A stretch of DNA of 64,000 nt, taken from positions 4,222,397 to 4,286,396 of the forward strand of contig CM037833.1 of NCBI GenBank assembly GCA_021234535.1, read 5' to 3'. The first letter of the stretch is position 1. Each line of letters begins with the position of its first letter. This DNA is from Stichopus chloronotus (lineage: Eukaryota > Echinodermata > Holothuroidea > Aspidochirotida > Stichopodidae). The notes beneath the pieces are model-generated. The model did not search any database. It was not told where the DNA came from and saw only the letters and a list, made by a program, of their open reading frames with translations. Positions 1 through 11,217 of the stretch are shown in pieces. The position numbers and the translations under genes were made by a program.

Positions 1-19
1 AAATGGAAATGTATGTAGC

Positions 20-22
<3 letters not shown>

Positions 23-50
<28 letters not shown>
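23..50. repeat. (TG)n microsatellite
   Basis: An uninterrupted run of TG dinucleotides, about 14 units, close to the window start. The open frame running through it is a by-product of the repeat. Confidence 0.95.
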
Positions 51-52
<2 letters not shown>

Positions 53-159
53 CTCGGTGGTACCGCGTAAATGTGAAATGGTACTCCCAAAGAAAAAAGT
101 TGGGAACCTTGGAGTACAGTCAACCGAAAAAATAAATAATATAAAAATAAATAATATAC

Positions 160-365
160 CTCTCGTGGAGCTTAATTTTCCACCCAGAGATACGCTAAAA
201 CCTCAGAGGCTTTGCCCCTGGACCCCACCCGCAAGGCCTCACGCTTCACGCTCGGTTTCACGCGCAGCGCGAAAATCTTTGCCCCCCAACATTTTCCTCT
301 GCCCTCAGTTTGTCCCCCCCAAGTCTGACATCCTGGCGTCGCCACTGGAAGGTCCAAACATGCAA
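160..365. repeat. GC-rich interspersed repeat fragment (putative)
   Basis: This block is much richer in G and C than its surroundings. It holds homopolymer-rich text (GGGGGG, CCCCC), CGCGCAGCGCG-like words and a phrase reading GGCGTCGCCACTGG. The composition and abrupt edges look like a dispersed repeat or the end of a transposon. The family is not identified and both edges are approximate. Confidence 0.35.
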
Positions 366-511
366 TATTAATTTTCCTAGCCACTGGTAATGTGGCAGAC
401 AGATTACAGTGACCTGCCAGGTGAGACTCAAATCCAGTACTGCTTACCTAAAAGTGTAAGGATACAACAACCCAAAAAGCAAACACTGTGGGTATTTGTT
501 TTACTATGGAA

Positions 512-517
512 TTTATT
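512..517 (-). promoter_or_regulatory. Polyadenylation signal AATAAA of the P2RX7-like gene
   Basis: The minus strand reads AATAAA about 55 nt after the TGA stop of the gene that ends at 572, a suitable distance for a 3' end signal. Confidence 0.5.
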
Positions 518-571
518 TCTGAGCAGCCTTAGGAATGTACAAATAGGAAAAAGCACATCAGATTGAAATAT

Positions 572-2756
572 TCAATTTAATGGTGGATACTGAAATCCTA
601 CGTAATGCTGAGATTGAAATCTACTCCTAATTTTGGTAACAGCACATGAAGGTAGGATAACACGGTTTTCCTTTCCAATGTAGCCCCAGCACCAACGAAC
701 GAGCTGCCTGTATGCAACATATCTGTACCTCCTGCGAAGATACAATTATAAGAGTATGGCGTCAGTATCAAATAGAAAAAACTTTGGTAGACTGAATGAC
801 TGGGACTGCCTACAAAGGCACATCTTTCTCTACCCCTACCCCTGTCAAACTGTAGAAACAATATGGGGCTGCAATAAAACCAAAGAAAATTTTCAGTTGC
901 AAACCAGTGGCATACGTAGCCAAGCCGGGGGCAGGGGGATGTGCCCTGTAGCAATTGTCAATACCTCCAGGTGCCCCTGCTAGAGAAGAAATCCAATCAC
1001 TTCCAGTCCCCCCTACAAAGTGTCTTCCCTTCTTTAATTAGAAGTCTGGCTTCAACCCTGTTGCAAACTCAAATGCAAAGAATAAAATGACTATTTGTCA
1101 TTACTGCCATATCACTTACACATGAATGTCTTCCTCTGGCATATCACCATAGCGTTGCCGATATTCGTAGTAAGCAGTCTCCAATACATAAAAGATCAAG
1201 ACACACAGGTTCAAAGCCTGGATGGTTTGCAATGCATCTAACATCTTCCAGCCCTTCAATCTTTTGGAAGACTTCTGCAACTTCTCTGCAACATAGGCAC
1301 TCCCTTGCTGTGGGCATTTGTTGGCAGTTGAGACATGAACACCTAAGCAATGAAGAAAAATGAATGATTACACTCTCTTCTCCTGCCATGGTTGTTCAAA
1401 AATCTCTGATTAGAGCATATTCAGTGTAGGCCTATAGTGTAGGTCCAAATAACATTAGCAAAGTAGGCACACTGGCAACCAAACAGATACTTGTTAATAA
1501 TGACATTACTCAGTAATTTTATAAGTCTTGTGATAAAATTGTGTTCTTAGTGTACTGCACAGTAGTTACTGGTACAGTACATTAGCTGGCAAGTATAAAC
1601 CTCAGCTACTGCATTTTAAGAATTAAGACCCTTCAGCCAATTTCTACCTGGCTGTCAGACAATGCAGAACTCCACAGGACTCAAAACTTGACACTCCTAT
1701 TAAATGGGCAACTACTGCATCATCATAATTATCATTGTTGTCATCATCAGAAGTTTCAGAACCCACACTGGCATAGATGCAACATAATCTTAGTTACTCT
1801 CCTAAATTAAACTGCTATATCACAGGAAGCTGCACAGAAGCAGGTACGGTAGTTACGGTATTGTAAGAACTGTAGGTTTACACAAGCAGCTACCCTATTT
1901 TTGACTGGATGCAAGCTGCACAGGAAACGCCACCCTTCAGTTGCTGTAACATTAGCACATTGTAAAATCAACAAAATCTGGCATTACAAAGTCTGTTTAG
2001 CTGCATGATAACTAAATGCTGCATGAAACTGAAGACCATCACAGTGCAGTACCATGCCCTTTGCCCACTGTATTAAGAACAAGAATTATCTCCATCTTTC
2101 TTAACCTACTATTGTTTGACTGGCTGCTCATGTTAATTCCGCATTGGGCAAACTGTGCAACTAGGAACAGTAGCCTAATATCCCCTGCATTCTATAACTT
2201 TACCAGTAATAAAGCAGCCAGCCAACACAGGAATAACACAATGCAGTGGCCCTATCTTACTTCCAATTAATACAGGCTAATCCTACTTGATGTCAGTAGT
2301 TACGTGTGCAGGCCTACCGAATATTGACCTACCCACCACAGTGGAAGCATAGCATAACTAACATGATCAACACAGTAGCCTAATTAGTTTAACTGTAAGC
2401 TACAATAAACAGGCTTGTTGGTTAATTGGGTAACCTCAACATTTGGCTACATTTTACAAATCCATTCCAATATTTGTATTTATCACACACGCACGCGAAC
2501 AAGCAAAGAACTGTTAAGTATTTTACCAGGCATCCACAGCAACGTCTAATCTGTTTGCGATATCGTCTACTACTAGTGCCTCTTCCGTAGGTTCCCCAGT
2601 ATCAGCGGTGGGCTCAAACTGATACGGCTCTAGCCCTAACCCATCTTGTGGTCGCTGCTGATCAGTTTCCTCAGAAGAATCCCCGTCAAATGGTGAAGAA
2701 TTAAATGAGAGTCTCAACCCAAGGTTTTCCGATGAACTATCGCTTTCTCTTGCCAT
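572..2756 (-). CDS. P2X purinoceptor 7 C-terminal-like protein, three exons, one frameshift
   Basis: A three-exon gene. Exon 1 is 2756-2527 (ATG, acidic Ser-rich start, then an EPYQFEP motif). Exon 2 is 1342-1120, opening with a WCxCxxCxxMPT...ECxCCxE cysteine cluster and a CIANHPGFEPVCLD motif. Exon 3 is 731-572, with YRYVAYRQLVRWCWGYIG and VILPSCAVTKIR, ending at TGA. All junctions have GT/AG signals and match in phase. These motifs define the zinc-binding domain of the cytoplasmic tail of P2X7. In many invertebrates and fish the domain occurs alone in proteins of about 200 residues, as here, without any channel. The total coding length is 613 nt, one more than 204 codons. The extra base lies near 1188-1195 (CTTTTATG), because CLD is read in one frame and VLETAYYEYRQRYG in the next. 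This is either a sequencing error or an early pseudogene. Function is unknown; a protein-interaction role is inferred. Confidence 0.87.
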
Positions 2757-3497
2757 TACTTTTACACAAAAAGTAAGGCACTAATGTTGTTCGTCCGCAT
2801 TGTACGCCACCTACTATGCAGTGTTAACTGGTGTAGTACAGTTAGCATTACGTTATGATTCACTCCAATGACGTCACAGCCTGTTTCTCGTCTTGCGGAA
2901 ATTTCTGTGATCCCGTGTGAAAGGGCTCTGTATCACCTACAGTTAAATCTGCTTGTACTCAGTCAGTTTTGCGTCGATCGCACTGAAACTGGCATTGGTG
3001 TCTACCAAATTGTCCAAATAATTTCACCACTGTAATCGTGGTCGCCTGTAACATGCCCTCTTTAAGTTTTATCTGATAATGTAACAAATCTCTCACCTGT
3101 ATTCTGAAAACAGACAAAAAGCAACACATACTTTTATATGAGTAAAAATGAACAGGAATTACAAAATCATCAATTACAATACTATGAAAATTACTGCAAT
3201 AGTGTCTTTGTTTGTAAGTATGAAATGGTTCCCAATGGAACAAGAATGGGATCATAATCTTTATCTTGGTGAATGGTCGTATATCATTTGAAAAATAACA
3301 GCATTTACATGGAACATATTGATGCAGTGGCATTAATTACATCTTTTACAGCTATTCCAATGGGTATAGTAGATCATTTAATGCCATTGAAAACTCCAGT
3401 TTAACCTAGCTAAACCAGTTAATTGATTTTAAGTTTTACTATGAAGTTGGTCTTGAGCTCTCTTGTTTCTATATTGACTTTGCAGTTACTTCTGCAG
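2757..3497. other. 5' flank of the P2RX7-like gene; no gene seen
   Basis: The stretch should contain the promoter of the minus-strand gene that starts at 2756. No convincing TATA box or coding exon is visible, and the open frames here have no family resemblance. Confidence 0.4.
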
Positions 3498-3917
3498 AAC
3501 ATGATGGCAGTGACAGTTCTCAGCCAAAGAAAAAGAGGTTGCTTAGGTCAGATTGCACAACTCCCCCTGAGCCAGCAAGGTCAAGCTATGTGCTTCCCGA
3601 AATTTGCTTGTTTGCAACAAGAAAGAGAAGCGGAAACTGCCTAATCAGGCAGACAAGAAAAAGAGAAAATCTGGTAATGTGTTCCACAATAGAAGCAGCC
3701 AAACTCCAGCAAGCAGCTAAACAAAAAGATGACACTGCTCTTCTCTTGAAAATAAAAAACAAGGACTGTGTGGCTATTGAAGTCAGATATCACCAGTCAT
3801 GCTATACCAACTACACAAGGTACTTTTATCCAAAGAAAAGAAACACTGAAGACATGGACCCAAGATTTTCTGAAGCCTTTGCTAGGGTCTGTGATGTAAA
3901 GACACAGGTCGTAAAAG
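3498..3917 (+). CDS. Exon with a YHxxCYxxYT zinc-like motif (uncharacterised invertebrate family)
   Basis: An open exon lies between an acceptor (TTCTGCAG before 3498) and a donor (AAAAG/GTACGG after 3917). It encodes a lysine-rich start, a CLF segment where the family usually has a CxFC pair, a TRKRENLVMCSTIEAA helix-like stretch, and DCVAIEVRYHQSCYTNYTR followed by FSEAFARVCD. This Cys/His pattern recurs at the N-terminus of many uncharacterised invertebrate proteins, some linked to mobile elements. The second Cys of the first pair appears lost by a small shift near 3608. No start codon or partner exon can be assigned. It might be the first exon of the plus-strand gene beginning at 5921, but nothing proves this. 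Confidence 0.45.
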
Positions 3918-4840
3918 GTACGGAAATTTGACAATAACTGGATAAATGTACTTATTTCTGCTTTGGGAAATCTCCAAGGAACACTAAAAGTAATTAACCA
4001 AATAAGCAAATTTTAGTCACTAAGTTTGGGGAGTAAAGAAAAAGACAACTAAAATGTTTTTAATCTTTGAATTTATTACATTTGGTAAGGCAGGGAGCAA
4101 TTTGTTCGGGTTCGCATCCCAGTTTGCGAGGCAAAAATAGAAAAAATTATCTTGATTGCGAGACATCTCCAAGCCATTGATTCGCACCTTAGCGAAGCAC
4201 TTTTTTAACCCTATTTATAGCCCGGGCTATTTTGAAGGTTGTTTAGCCCGGGGTTGCTGATTCAGCTCCCCTCCCCCTTCTGATCTCAGTCACCAGCTGT
4301 CCGATTGCAACCAAGCTTGGCATGTGTTTAGTGTATCATGCAATAAACAAGAATGCATAGTCAAATTTACAAAATGATTGAAATAGATGAAATTAATGAT
4401 TTGCAAGCTTTTTAGTCATTTGTTTTTCTTTATTTCGAATTTCTTATGTATTTCTTTGTTTTATTTCTTATGTATTTTATTATCTTCTAATAGTGCATTT
4501 ATTTAGAAAACTGAACACACAGATTGATTTTAAATTGCTTAAATGAACATTCCTACGCAAAGTACACACAAATGTATAGAATTTGTCTACACCGGATACG
4601 TACAATTTAGGGCTTAAAATATGCGGGAGACGGTAAAGAAAAAAGTCATAACGTTTGAATTCTACGCAAAATTTGGAATTTTTGAAAAGTCTTGGTGTAA
4701 AGATTGTATGAATGGTTTGATAATTTGATAACCCATATACTAAAAGGTGAAGGGTCAAAGTAGTGTTGAGAACATTTTTTTATCGATTATCTGTCATATT
4801 ATCTTCTGTTTTGTTTCCCTTCAGAGGAAGCATAGTCTGC
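3918..4840. other. Non-coding stretch; palindrome at 4217-4230
   Basis: No gene is seen. It includes a perfect 14-bp palindrome ATAGCCCGGGCTAT at 4217-4230, with the phrase TTTAGCCCGGGG repeated about 20 bases later. The rest is AT-rich. Confidence 0.5.
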
Positions 4841-5290
4841 AAGTAATTCTACAAATATTATATGTTTCTTTTATTATTTCTTTTATATTCCAAGTACAAG
4901 GAACCATAGTGCTCCTAGGCTGTTGTGAAATCATGCAACATACTTCTTCTCTTCTCTTACAGATTGTATGTAACACTGTTGATGGTTGGTCACATTAGTG
5001 ATATGGAAGTGGTTCTATGTGGGTGCATGTTGTCATGTTTGGGCTCCAATGTCTGAAATGGGCCATTTTATAGAAGCATGAAATATGTTTCTCTCTCTAC
5101 AGATTTTATGTTACAAAAGTGGGAGTTCATGGTCAGAAATGGAACATATAGGCTATCGTACAAAATAATGCAATATGCTCCCTTTTACTTCATAATTAAC
5201 ATTATGCTCTCCATCTGTGCAAGGAACCAGAGTGCCCTTAAGCTCTTCTTTTTTACAGATTCCAAAGAATTTTTTACATTATCGGTAATT
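4840..5290 (+). repeat. Tandem ~140-bp repeat array, copy 1
   Basis: Diverged units recur through the block. Each has a pyrimidine tract, CAGATTGTATG-like text, a GTCACATTA segment, ATGGAAGTGGTTC and GAAATGGGCCATTTTAT. AAGGAACCATAGTGC appears at about 4897 and AAGGAACCAGAGTGCCC at about 5220. The same units occur in reverse orientation at 41695-42150, so this is one dispersed repeat family. Edges are approximate. Confidence 0.65.
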
Positions 5291-5920
5291 TCTTTTTAAA
5301 ACACCCATGACGGCCAATCGGAAGGAGCAAAGCGCGTCTTTTGCTCGGTCAGACTGTCACTATGCTTGCGATTTCCCTGACTACCTGGGACGGACTAACT
5401 ACAACATATCGACAGTTCCCACATAATACATTGCACACATGGGCTAACTTGAAAGTTTGTGAATATAGTTTAGTATTCACGCACATGACATGTAAGCAGC
5501 TATTCACATAATTAAATTGATTCAACTTTTTTCGTCGTAAATGGCTAATCATCTCTATGTCGTGTAAAGCTTGTTAAATAGTATTTGGAGAGAATGCAAC
5601 TGTATGAAAGGAAATTGTAATATGCTATAATTGTATAGTTAGCACTGCTTCTGTAATGAAAGAACAAGCTATTTAGAAAGCACCGCAAGAGAGTGGTATC
5701 TGCATTTGAATGATTTTCTTTAACAAGTCATTATGCATAATGATTCTTAAAGACTTAACTTTGTGTTAACTGATATGAACAAAGTAATAGTGTGTAAAAT
5801 TAGGCCTGGTCAGATCCTTATTTTCTTTGATGTACTTTGCTGTCGATATGGTAATAGAATTTTTCACCTCTTTTGCCATTTACATATATGATTAACATGA
5901 TATGATGTACTCTTAACTAG
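5291..5920. other. Non-coding stretch; nothing recognised
   Basis: AT-rich sequence with no supported exon. It ends in an acceptor-like TTAACTAG at 5920 that precedes the next exon. Confidence 0.4.
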
Positions 5921-6850
5921 ATGAGAAAGATGCCCTGGCCCTTTTTGTTCTGCCACTTGTGTTTGACAATCGCAACAAGGGAAAAAACGGAGGCAGATGC
6001 GCTGTCATCTTTTGTAGACACCATATTGGTAATTTTCATAAAGGTTCTAATGGTTTATGTAATATTTATATTTCATGTTTTTTGTCACATAGCAGTGCTT
6101 TTGCAACTTTACTGACTAGTTTGGTATTGAAATTAAAACCATGTGATACCTGCCTATTATGTCAAAACTTTTTACTTTAATTAAATGTTATACATTTAGA
6201 TTTTACAGGTATGAAAGGAAAGCCCTCTTCATGGAATAGATCAATTGTGTTTTTGCCTTTGCAATTTAAAGAATATATCAGTAACAAAGAAGATCATCCC
6301 AATGAAATCCCAGAACACTCTTTTCTTGGCTTCAAGGATAATTTAAAACAACGTGAAAGCAACGAAATAAAACGTCAAAATTTTGCCCGTAACAACAAGC
6401 AAACCGGTGAAAAGTCAGAAACAAAAAGTCATGACAAAGATGAACAAACAGAGCAGACAACAGGCCATCCTCTTGCAGTACCAATGACCCTATAGCCGAT
6501 GATTCCGAAGATCACTCAGAGACAAGATTGTGACGAAGATGAACATGATTCAATAGTTGCTGACCCAACCTTAAAAGACGTTAAAAAGCAATCAGATGAT
6601 AATTCTGATGAAAGCACAGAACCTGTCGAAGGCGAGAAAGCAGATATCTGTGTTAAAATGTCCAAAAGGAAAGATGACAAACGTGTGTTGGACAAATATC
6701 ATGTTTGCTTCTTTTGCGAAACCAAGCAAACTCACATCGCAAGACATCTACCAATGAAAGGGAGGTTGCCAAGGTCGTTACCCACAAAAAGGGATCAAAA
6801 GAACGTAACCATCTATTCAAATTGATAGATGATAGGATACTTACCTAAAT
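5921..6850 (+). pseudogene. 5' part of a tyrosine-recombinase-family gene: two exons, one in-frame stop, one frameshift
   Basis: Exon 5921-6028 lies between CTAG and GTAATT and encodes a GKNGGRCAVIFCRHH segment. It joins in phase to an exon starting at 6209 (TTTTACAG). The second exon has a Lys/Glu-rich linker, an in-frame TAG at 6493-6495, then an acidic region and a zinc-finger-like KYHVCFFC...HIARHL motif. After a shift near 6755 the frame continues as EVAKVV...GSKERNHLFKL. The CxFC...H layout followed by EVAxxx...KERxxLF is the N-terminal zinc finger seen in the YR genes of this window (compare CPFC...H at about residue 296 of the gene at 48715-55437). Homology stops at about 6850, where Gypsy-1 begins. 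The remainder may resume at 22.5 kb. The family link is moderate; pseudogene status is inferred from the breaks. Confidence 0.55.
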
Positions 6851-6856
6851 ACGCGC

Positions 6857-7480
6857 TCAATGTAGTATAGCAGCTAGGCTATTACACAGCCAATAATGTA
6901 CAAATCCAAATGTTTCTTTGCCTTTGTCTACCTGCCCGGGTTTGTTGTGTTTTTGACATTTGTATTCGTAATGTGTATTGCTACTGTGTGTGGGTGTCAC
7001 GGTTGTTTGCTGTAAGTTTGCTGCTGCCTCTTCCGGTTGGTAATTTAGTACCTCTGGGCCAGGGGCGAAGCTGACCTTGGAACTGGATTCCTTGATGTGA
7101 CGTCGGTTGCGTCTGAGAGTCTGTCCAGTATTTGTGACTAGGTCATATAATCGAGGTTCTTCACACCGTGCTTGCACCTGTGCAGGTTCCCATCTCCTCT
7201 TCCCAGTTTTTTGCTGGACATGAACTTGCTGTCCTGGGATGAGAGGTGCTTTGGTTTCTGATTTATTATCAAAATAATTTTTCTGATTAGTTTGTCGATT
7301 CTGAAGTTGTTCAGCAATGCGATCCTTTTGGGGGTTGGTATTTCGAATTCGAGTAGGTAGGGTTGAGCGAACTTTACGATTGAATAACAGTTCGGCAGGT
7401 GATGGCAGGTTGTGATCAATTGGTGTACTTCGAAGTGACAGGAGTGACAGGTATATGTCTCCTTTATTCTTTTACAGTCT
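6857..7480 (-). pseudogene. Gypsy-1 integrase, C-terminal part
   Basis: Two overlapping frames read RSTPIDHNLPSPAELLFNR, KVRSTLPTR, then VHVQQKTGKRRWEPAQV and ending RLYDLVTNTGQTLRRNRRH. This is the end of the integrase catalytic core plus the DNA-binding tail of Mag-type elements. The upstream edge (GDIYLSLLSL, about 7465) resumes the integrase interrupted by LINE-A and contains a stop. Confidence 0.8.
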
Positions 7481-7493
7481 TGTCGACGATGTG

Positions 7494-9297
7494 CTTTTTA
7501 AGTGCATAAAAAACGGCACAGAAACAGAACAAATACAAACTCAAACCGGGTCAGGAAAAGCAAAAACGCGAACTATTTACACACTACCAAATGAAACAAA
7601 ATTATGTTCTTTACAGTAATAGAAACACACAAATACAGTATATGTACATATGTGCAGGAACCACAACTTCAATACCAACCGGTCCGCCCGCACCGAAGCA
7701 AGTGGACCCCACCGTCTGCCAAACGTCGACCTAGACAAACGAAGTCGGACTCAACCCTCAACCTAACCTCCGCCTTCACCGATGCCAAGACGACGTCCGC
7801 AGGCCGCCCCTCACCCCTAAATACAATATTACAACGGTCTCTCCATACGGCCAGCTTTATAGAGGCCGATACAAAGGTAAGTATCTCGCGAACACTTGCG
7901 TTGCACAATGGGGGAGAGAGACCATATAAAACGTAGTCCCGGCTGACCGTCCATGTGTTGCAAAACGTGAGGCGATCAGTCAGGACTTGGAACCATTCCC
8001 AGAGGACGGCCACAAAGTCACACTGCCAAAACACATGTGGAACACTCTCCCATCTTGTACATCCATTGCGGGGGCAAATGCCATCTCCAAGACGCCACCG
8101 ATGGCGCTTGAGGTTGGTTACAATGGCGTCATGTGCAATTCGCCACAACAGGTCTCGCCGGCGAAAATCAAGTGACCTGCTGTGAACTACACTCCACACT
8201 TCCGGTCCCGAAGCATAGTCGGTTGGATGGACCTGCCCGACCAATTCATCAAAAATAGCCCGATATTGGGTCCCCGCACTGGATTGCGAGACGTCCCCCA
8301 CGGACAACATAATACGGAGAGTGTCCCTCATGTGGCCGTAGGCCTTCGTAGGCCTCCAGTTGTAGGGAGTACTGTTGCTAAATAGGGAGGGGAAAAAACG
8401 GCGGAAAGAAAGCCCTCCCCAATAACGAACAAAATAGGCAAACGGCATGTTGCTGTCAACAGCACTATAAACACATTTGGTCAGGAGAAAACGGAGCTTG
8501 GAAGGAAAATGCACAAGGCCCAATCCCCCACTCCTAAGGTCCTGATACACTACCCTTCTTTTGACCAACTCCGTCTTCCCTGACCATAAAAAACTAAATA
8601 CGGCCCTCTCGCGTCGAGCCAGGACACCATATGGAGCAACCAGAACAGTGCCCGGGTACCACAAGAGCGGGTAAACGAAACGATTGATAACAGTAACCTT
8701 CCCCAACGGGCTAATGTAGCGATCCCTGAAGTCCTCCAACCTAGCCTCCACCAGGTCCACTTTCTCGTTCCAGGTTAGTGACTCCGGCGAACCATAACCA
8801 AACCAAATACCATTAATTTTTAATGCGCCATCCACCCACGATGCCGCGAAGGGCAGTTGTCTATATCGCCACCCACCTAGACGAAGTCCTTTGGTCTTTG
8901 TTGGGTTCAGTCTGGCACCTATTGCTCTTTGAAAGGTAGCCAGCGTGCCAGTAATGGCCCTGGAGGAGGCTAGGTCAGAGACTACGCAAGTGACGTCATC
9001 AGCGTACTGAAGGCACTTGACCTCAGATCCACCAGGAATATTGAACGGACGGAACAAAGGGTCGACTTGAAAGGCTCTTACAAGGGATTCACTAAACAAA
9101 ACAGAGGAGAGGTGAGAGGGGACACCCTTGTCGTACCCCGCGCTGGACACTGAAGGTGTCCGATGAAAAGCATTCACAATAACACAACCGCTTACATTAT
9201 TGTACAGTAAATTAACCCATGCAACAAAAGCTGGGTTTAAATTAAACTTCGCCAACACTTTAAGGAGAAAACCGTGATCAACCATGTCAATCGACAA
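7494..9297 (-). mobile_element. LINE-A: 5'-truncated non-LTR retrotransposon inserted in Gypsy-1
   Basis: The minus strand has an open frame of about 540 codons (about 9300 to 7669). It holds a reverse transcriptase with a YADDVTC catalytic box and the downstream ARLNPTKTKGLRLG segment, a thumb region, and a C-terminal zf-RVT motif (LLWRIAHDAIVTNLKRHRW, then CPRNGC...HVFWQC). The style resembles the Tx1/L1-like group. The first half of the RT and the endonuclease are missing, a normal 5' truncation. The copy starts right after the Gypsy integrase phrase NNLLVVD near 9297. The frame is intact from the truncation to the stop, so this is younger than its Gypsy host. The 3' tail (7494-7680) resembles Gypsy gag in antisense (see findings). 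Confidence 0.85.
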
Positions 9298-10070
9298 CAA
9301 GTAGGTTGTTTCCTCCATGTAAGGTGAAGATATCTGTTGCGATGACTTGCCATGGTCCCGTGGGGATTTCGTGTGGTAATAGTGGTTCGCTCGTCTGTCT
9401 TTCCGTGTTCTTGAAATTGAGGGCAGGCTTTTACCATGTCCTCTATGTCTTTGTTAATATGGTGCCAAAATACGCTGGTCTTCGCTCGAAACTGACATTT
9501 GATTATACCGAGGTCTCCCTCGTGGATGGTGTTGAGGATGTCACGACGGGATACCTCAGGAACGACGATGCGGTCGCCTTTAATGATGAGACCGTCTTCT
9601 ATTGAGAGCTCGTCTCTAAAAAACCAGTATATTCTCAGTGGTTGTGTAACGTCTCGTTGTCTTTCTGGCCATCCTTCTACGATGATACGTTGTAGAGCAG
9701 CCATTTCTTGGTCTTCGCGGGTGGCCTGTTTGAGGCTGGCCAGTCGGTTTTCTAAGATATGAGCGAAATTTACTTTTATAGTTGTTTCGATCGTCTCGGT
9801 GTTTCTTAGCGGGTTGAGTCTTGACGTTGCGTCTGCTAGAAGCTTTTCTTTCCCCGGCTTGTTTTGAATCTTTACGTCATACCCTTGTAGTCTAAGAAGC
9901 ATGCGTTGTAGTCTTGGTGGTGCTGCGCTGAGGTTTTTCAAGTGAATCATTTCTAGCGGTTTATGATCGGAGTGTACTGTGAATGGTTTGCCGTATACGT
10001 ATGTGTGGTACTTCTCGCATGCATATGCAACGGCTAACATCTCTCTCTCGATGTTGGCGTAACGTGCTTC
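9298..10070 (-). pseudogene. Gypsy-1 RNase H and integrase N-terminal part
   Basis: The frame opens with MLAVAYACEKYHTYVYG and FTVHSDHKPLE, typical of Gypsy RNase H, then DVKIQNKPGKEKLLADATSR. The integrase zinc-binding part follows: HEGDLGIIKCQFRAKTSVFWHHI and ACPQFQ. The second His (GHLG becomes GDLG) and the last Cys (CxxC becomes CPQF) are both lost, so this integrase is inactive. The frame is cut by LINE-A after NNLLVVD. Confidence 0.82.
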
Positions 10071-10880
10071 AGCGTCTGTAAGTACCTTGGATGCATTGAT
10101 ATGGATTTACCGTCTTGCAGGAGGGCGGCGCCAAGCCCTTTAAGTGCAGCGTCAACTTGTACAATGGTGTCCTTATTAGGATCAAAATAGGATTACGCTG
10201 TCTCACGTTCAGGTTCTGGTCGGGCTCCTCAGGACTTGATCCGTATACTCCGACGTCGTCGGCGATTCCTACGGTTCCTGGACACTTTTCGAGAATCTGA
10301 TCCATTCTCTGCTGGAATATATCTTGGCTCACGCACAAGCCGAATGGAAGTCGTTTAAACCTGTAACGTCCGAAGGGACTGTTGAATGTAGTGAGGTAGC
10401 TCGACTCGTCATCTAACGATATAGACCAGTATCCATGTCGGGCGTCTAGTTTTGAGAAGATGCGACTCCCCCGCAAACTTGTGTCTAATCTCTTCGAGTG
10501 TAGGTGTATGATGATGTGAGCGTTTGATTGCCCTATTTAAGTCTTTAGGGTCTAGACAGATACACCATCTGTCATTTGTTCTTTGTTGATAAGCAAAGCT
10601 TGATACCCAATCAGTTGGTTCGGTAACTGGTGTAATGTCACCTAATTTGAACATTTCGTCAATTTCTTTCTTTTATTTTTTCTTTAATTTGAATGGGGCA
10701 CCGCCGTGGTGGGTGCACCACCGGTGGTACGTTTGGATCGGTTACAACGTGATACGTCCCGTTGAAATTCCCAATTCCTTGGAACCTATCAGGATATTGG
10801 TCAACAAGGTCTTCGGTGTTGCTAATCTGTTGTGTAGTAGCTTTAAGGCTACAGTGAACAGTGATAAGCTTCAATTCAGA
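10069..10880 (-). pseudogene. Gypsy-1 reverse transcriptase
   Basis: Fragments in several frames: YPDRFQGIG, then VPPVVHPPRRCPIQIK, GDITPVTEPTDWVSSF, RWCICLDPKDLNRAIKR, SRIFSKLDARHGYWSISLD and FGRYRFKRLPFGLCVSQDIFQQ. The catalytic box reads GIADDVGVYG. The order and spacing are those of a Gypsy RT. At least two frameshifts separate the fragments (about 10470 and 10660). Confidence 0.85.
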
Positions 10881-11215
10881 GCAGGTTGGCAGCCCTAGTA
10901 TTGCCGCTTCGTTAGTCTCGGCAACGAAAAAAGTTGCGGCTGTGTTTGCCTTGTGCTAAAGCTGCATTTTAACTCGGTTGTATCATTATGCTAAATTGTT
11001 GTGCCGTTATAGGCTGTCACCTTGGTTACAGATGATTTGGTTGTCCCCTTTTTGAGCTTACCATATAGGTCAATCTTATGTGGGTACATATTTCGAAATG
11101 TGCGCAGGGGTAGTATAGGTCCAGTATCTACCTTGACCTTAAGTGTTGCAAGTCTTTCGTTGACCTCAATATTTATGTCGGTAAATATTTCGTCTTCTTG
11201 CTCTGCACTGTTACG
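10881..11215 (-). pseudogene. Gypsy-1 aspartic protease
   Basis: In frame after the gag: EVNERLATLKVKVDTGPILPLRTF, then KIDLYGKLKKG and TAYNGTTI. The DTG active site is present, but the flap-side spacing is shorter than in Mag-type proteases, which suggests a small deletion after DTG. A stop follows TAYNGTTI. Confidence 0.75.
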
Positions 11216-11217
11216 AT

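Noticed and set aside
598..954. 118-codon minus-strand ORF
   Set aside because: It overlaps exon 3 of the P2RX7-like gene in another frame; the true frame is the one giving YRYVAYRQLVRWCWGY.
572..2756. A P2X ion-channel gene
   Set aside because: Only the C-terminal zinc domain is present. There are no membrane segments or extracellular cysteines, so it is not a receptor gene.
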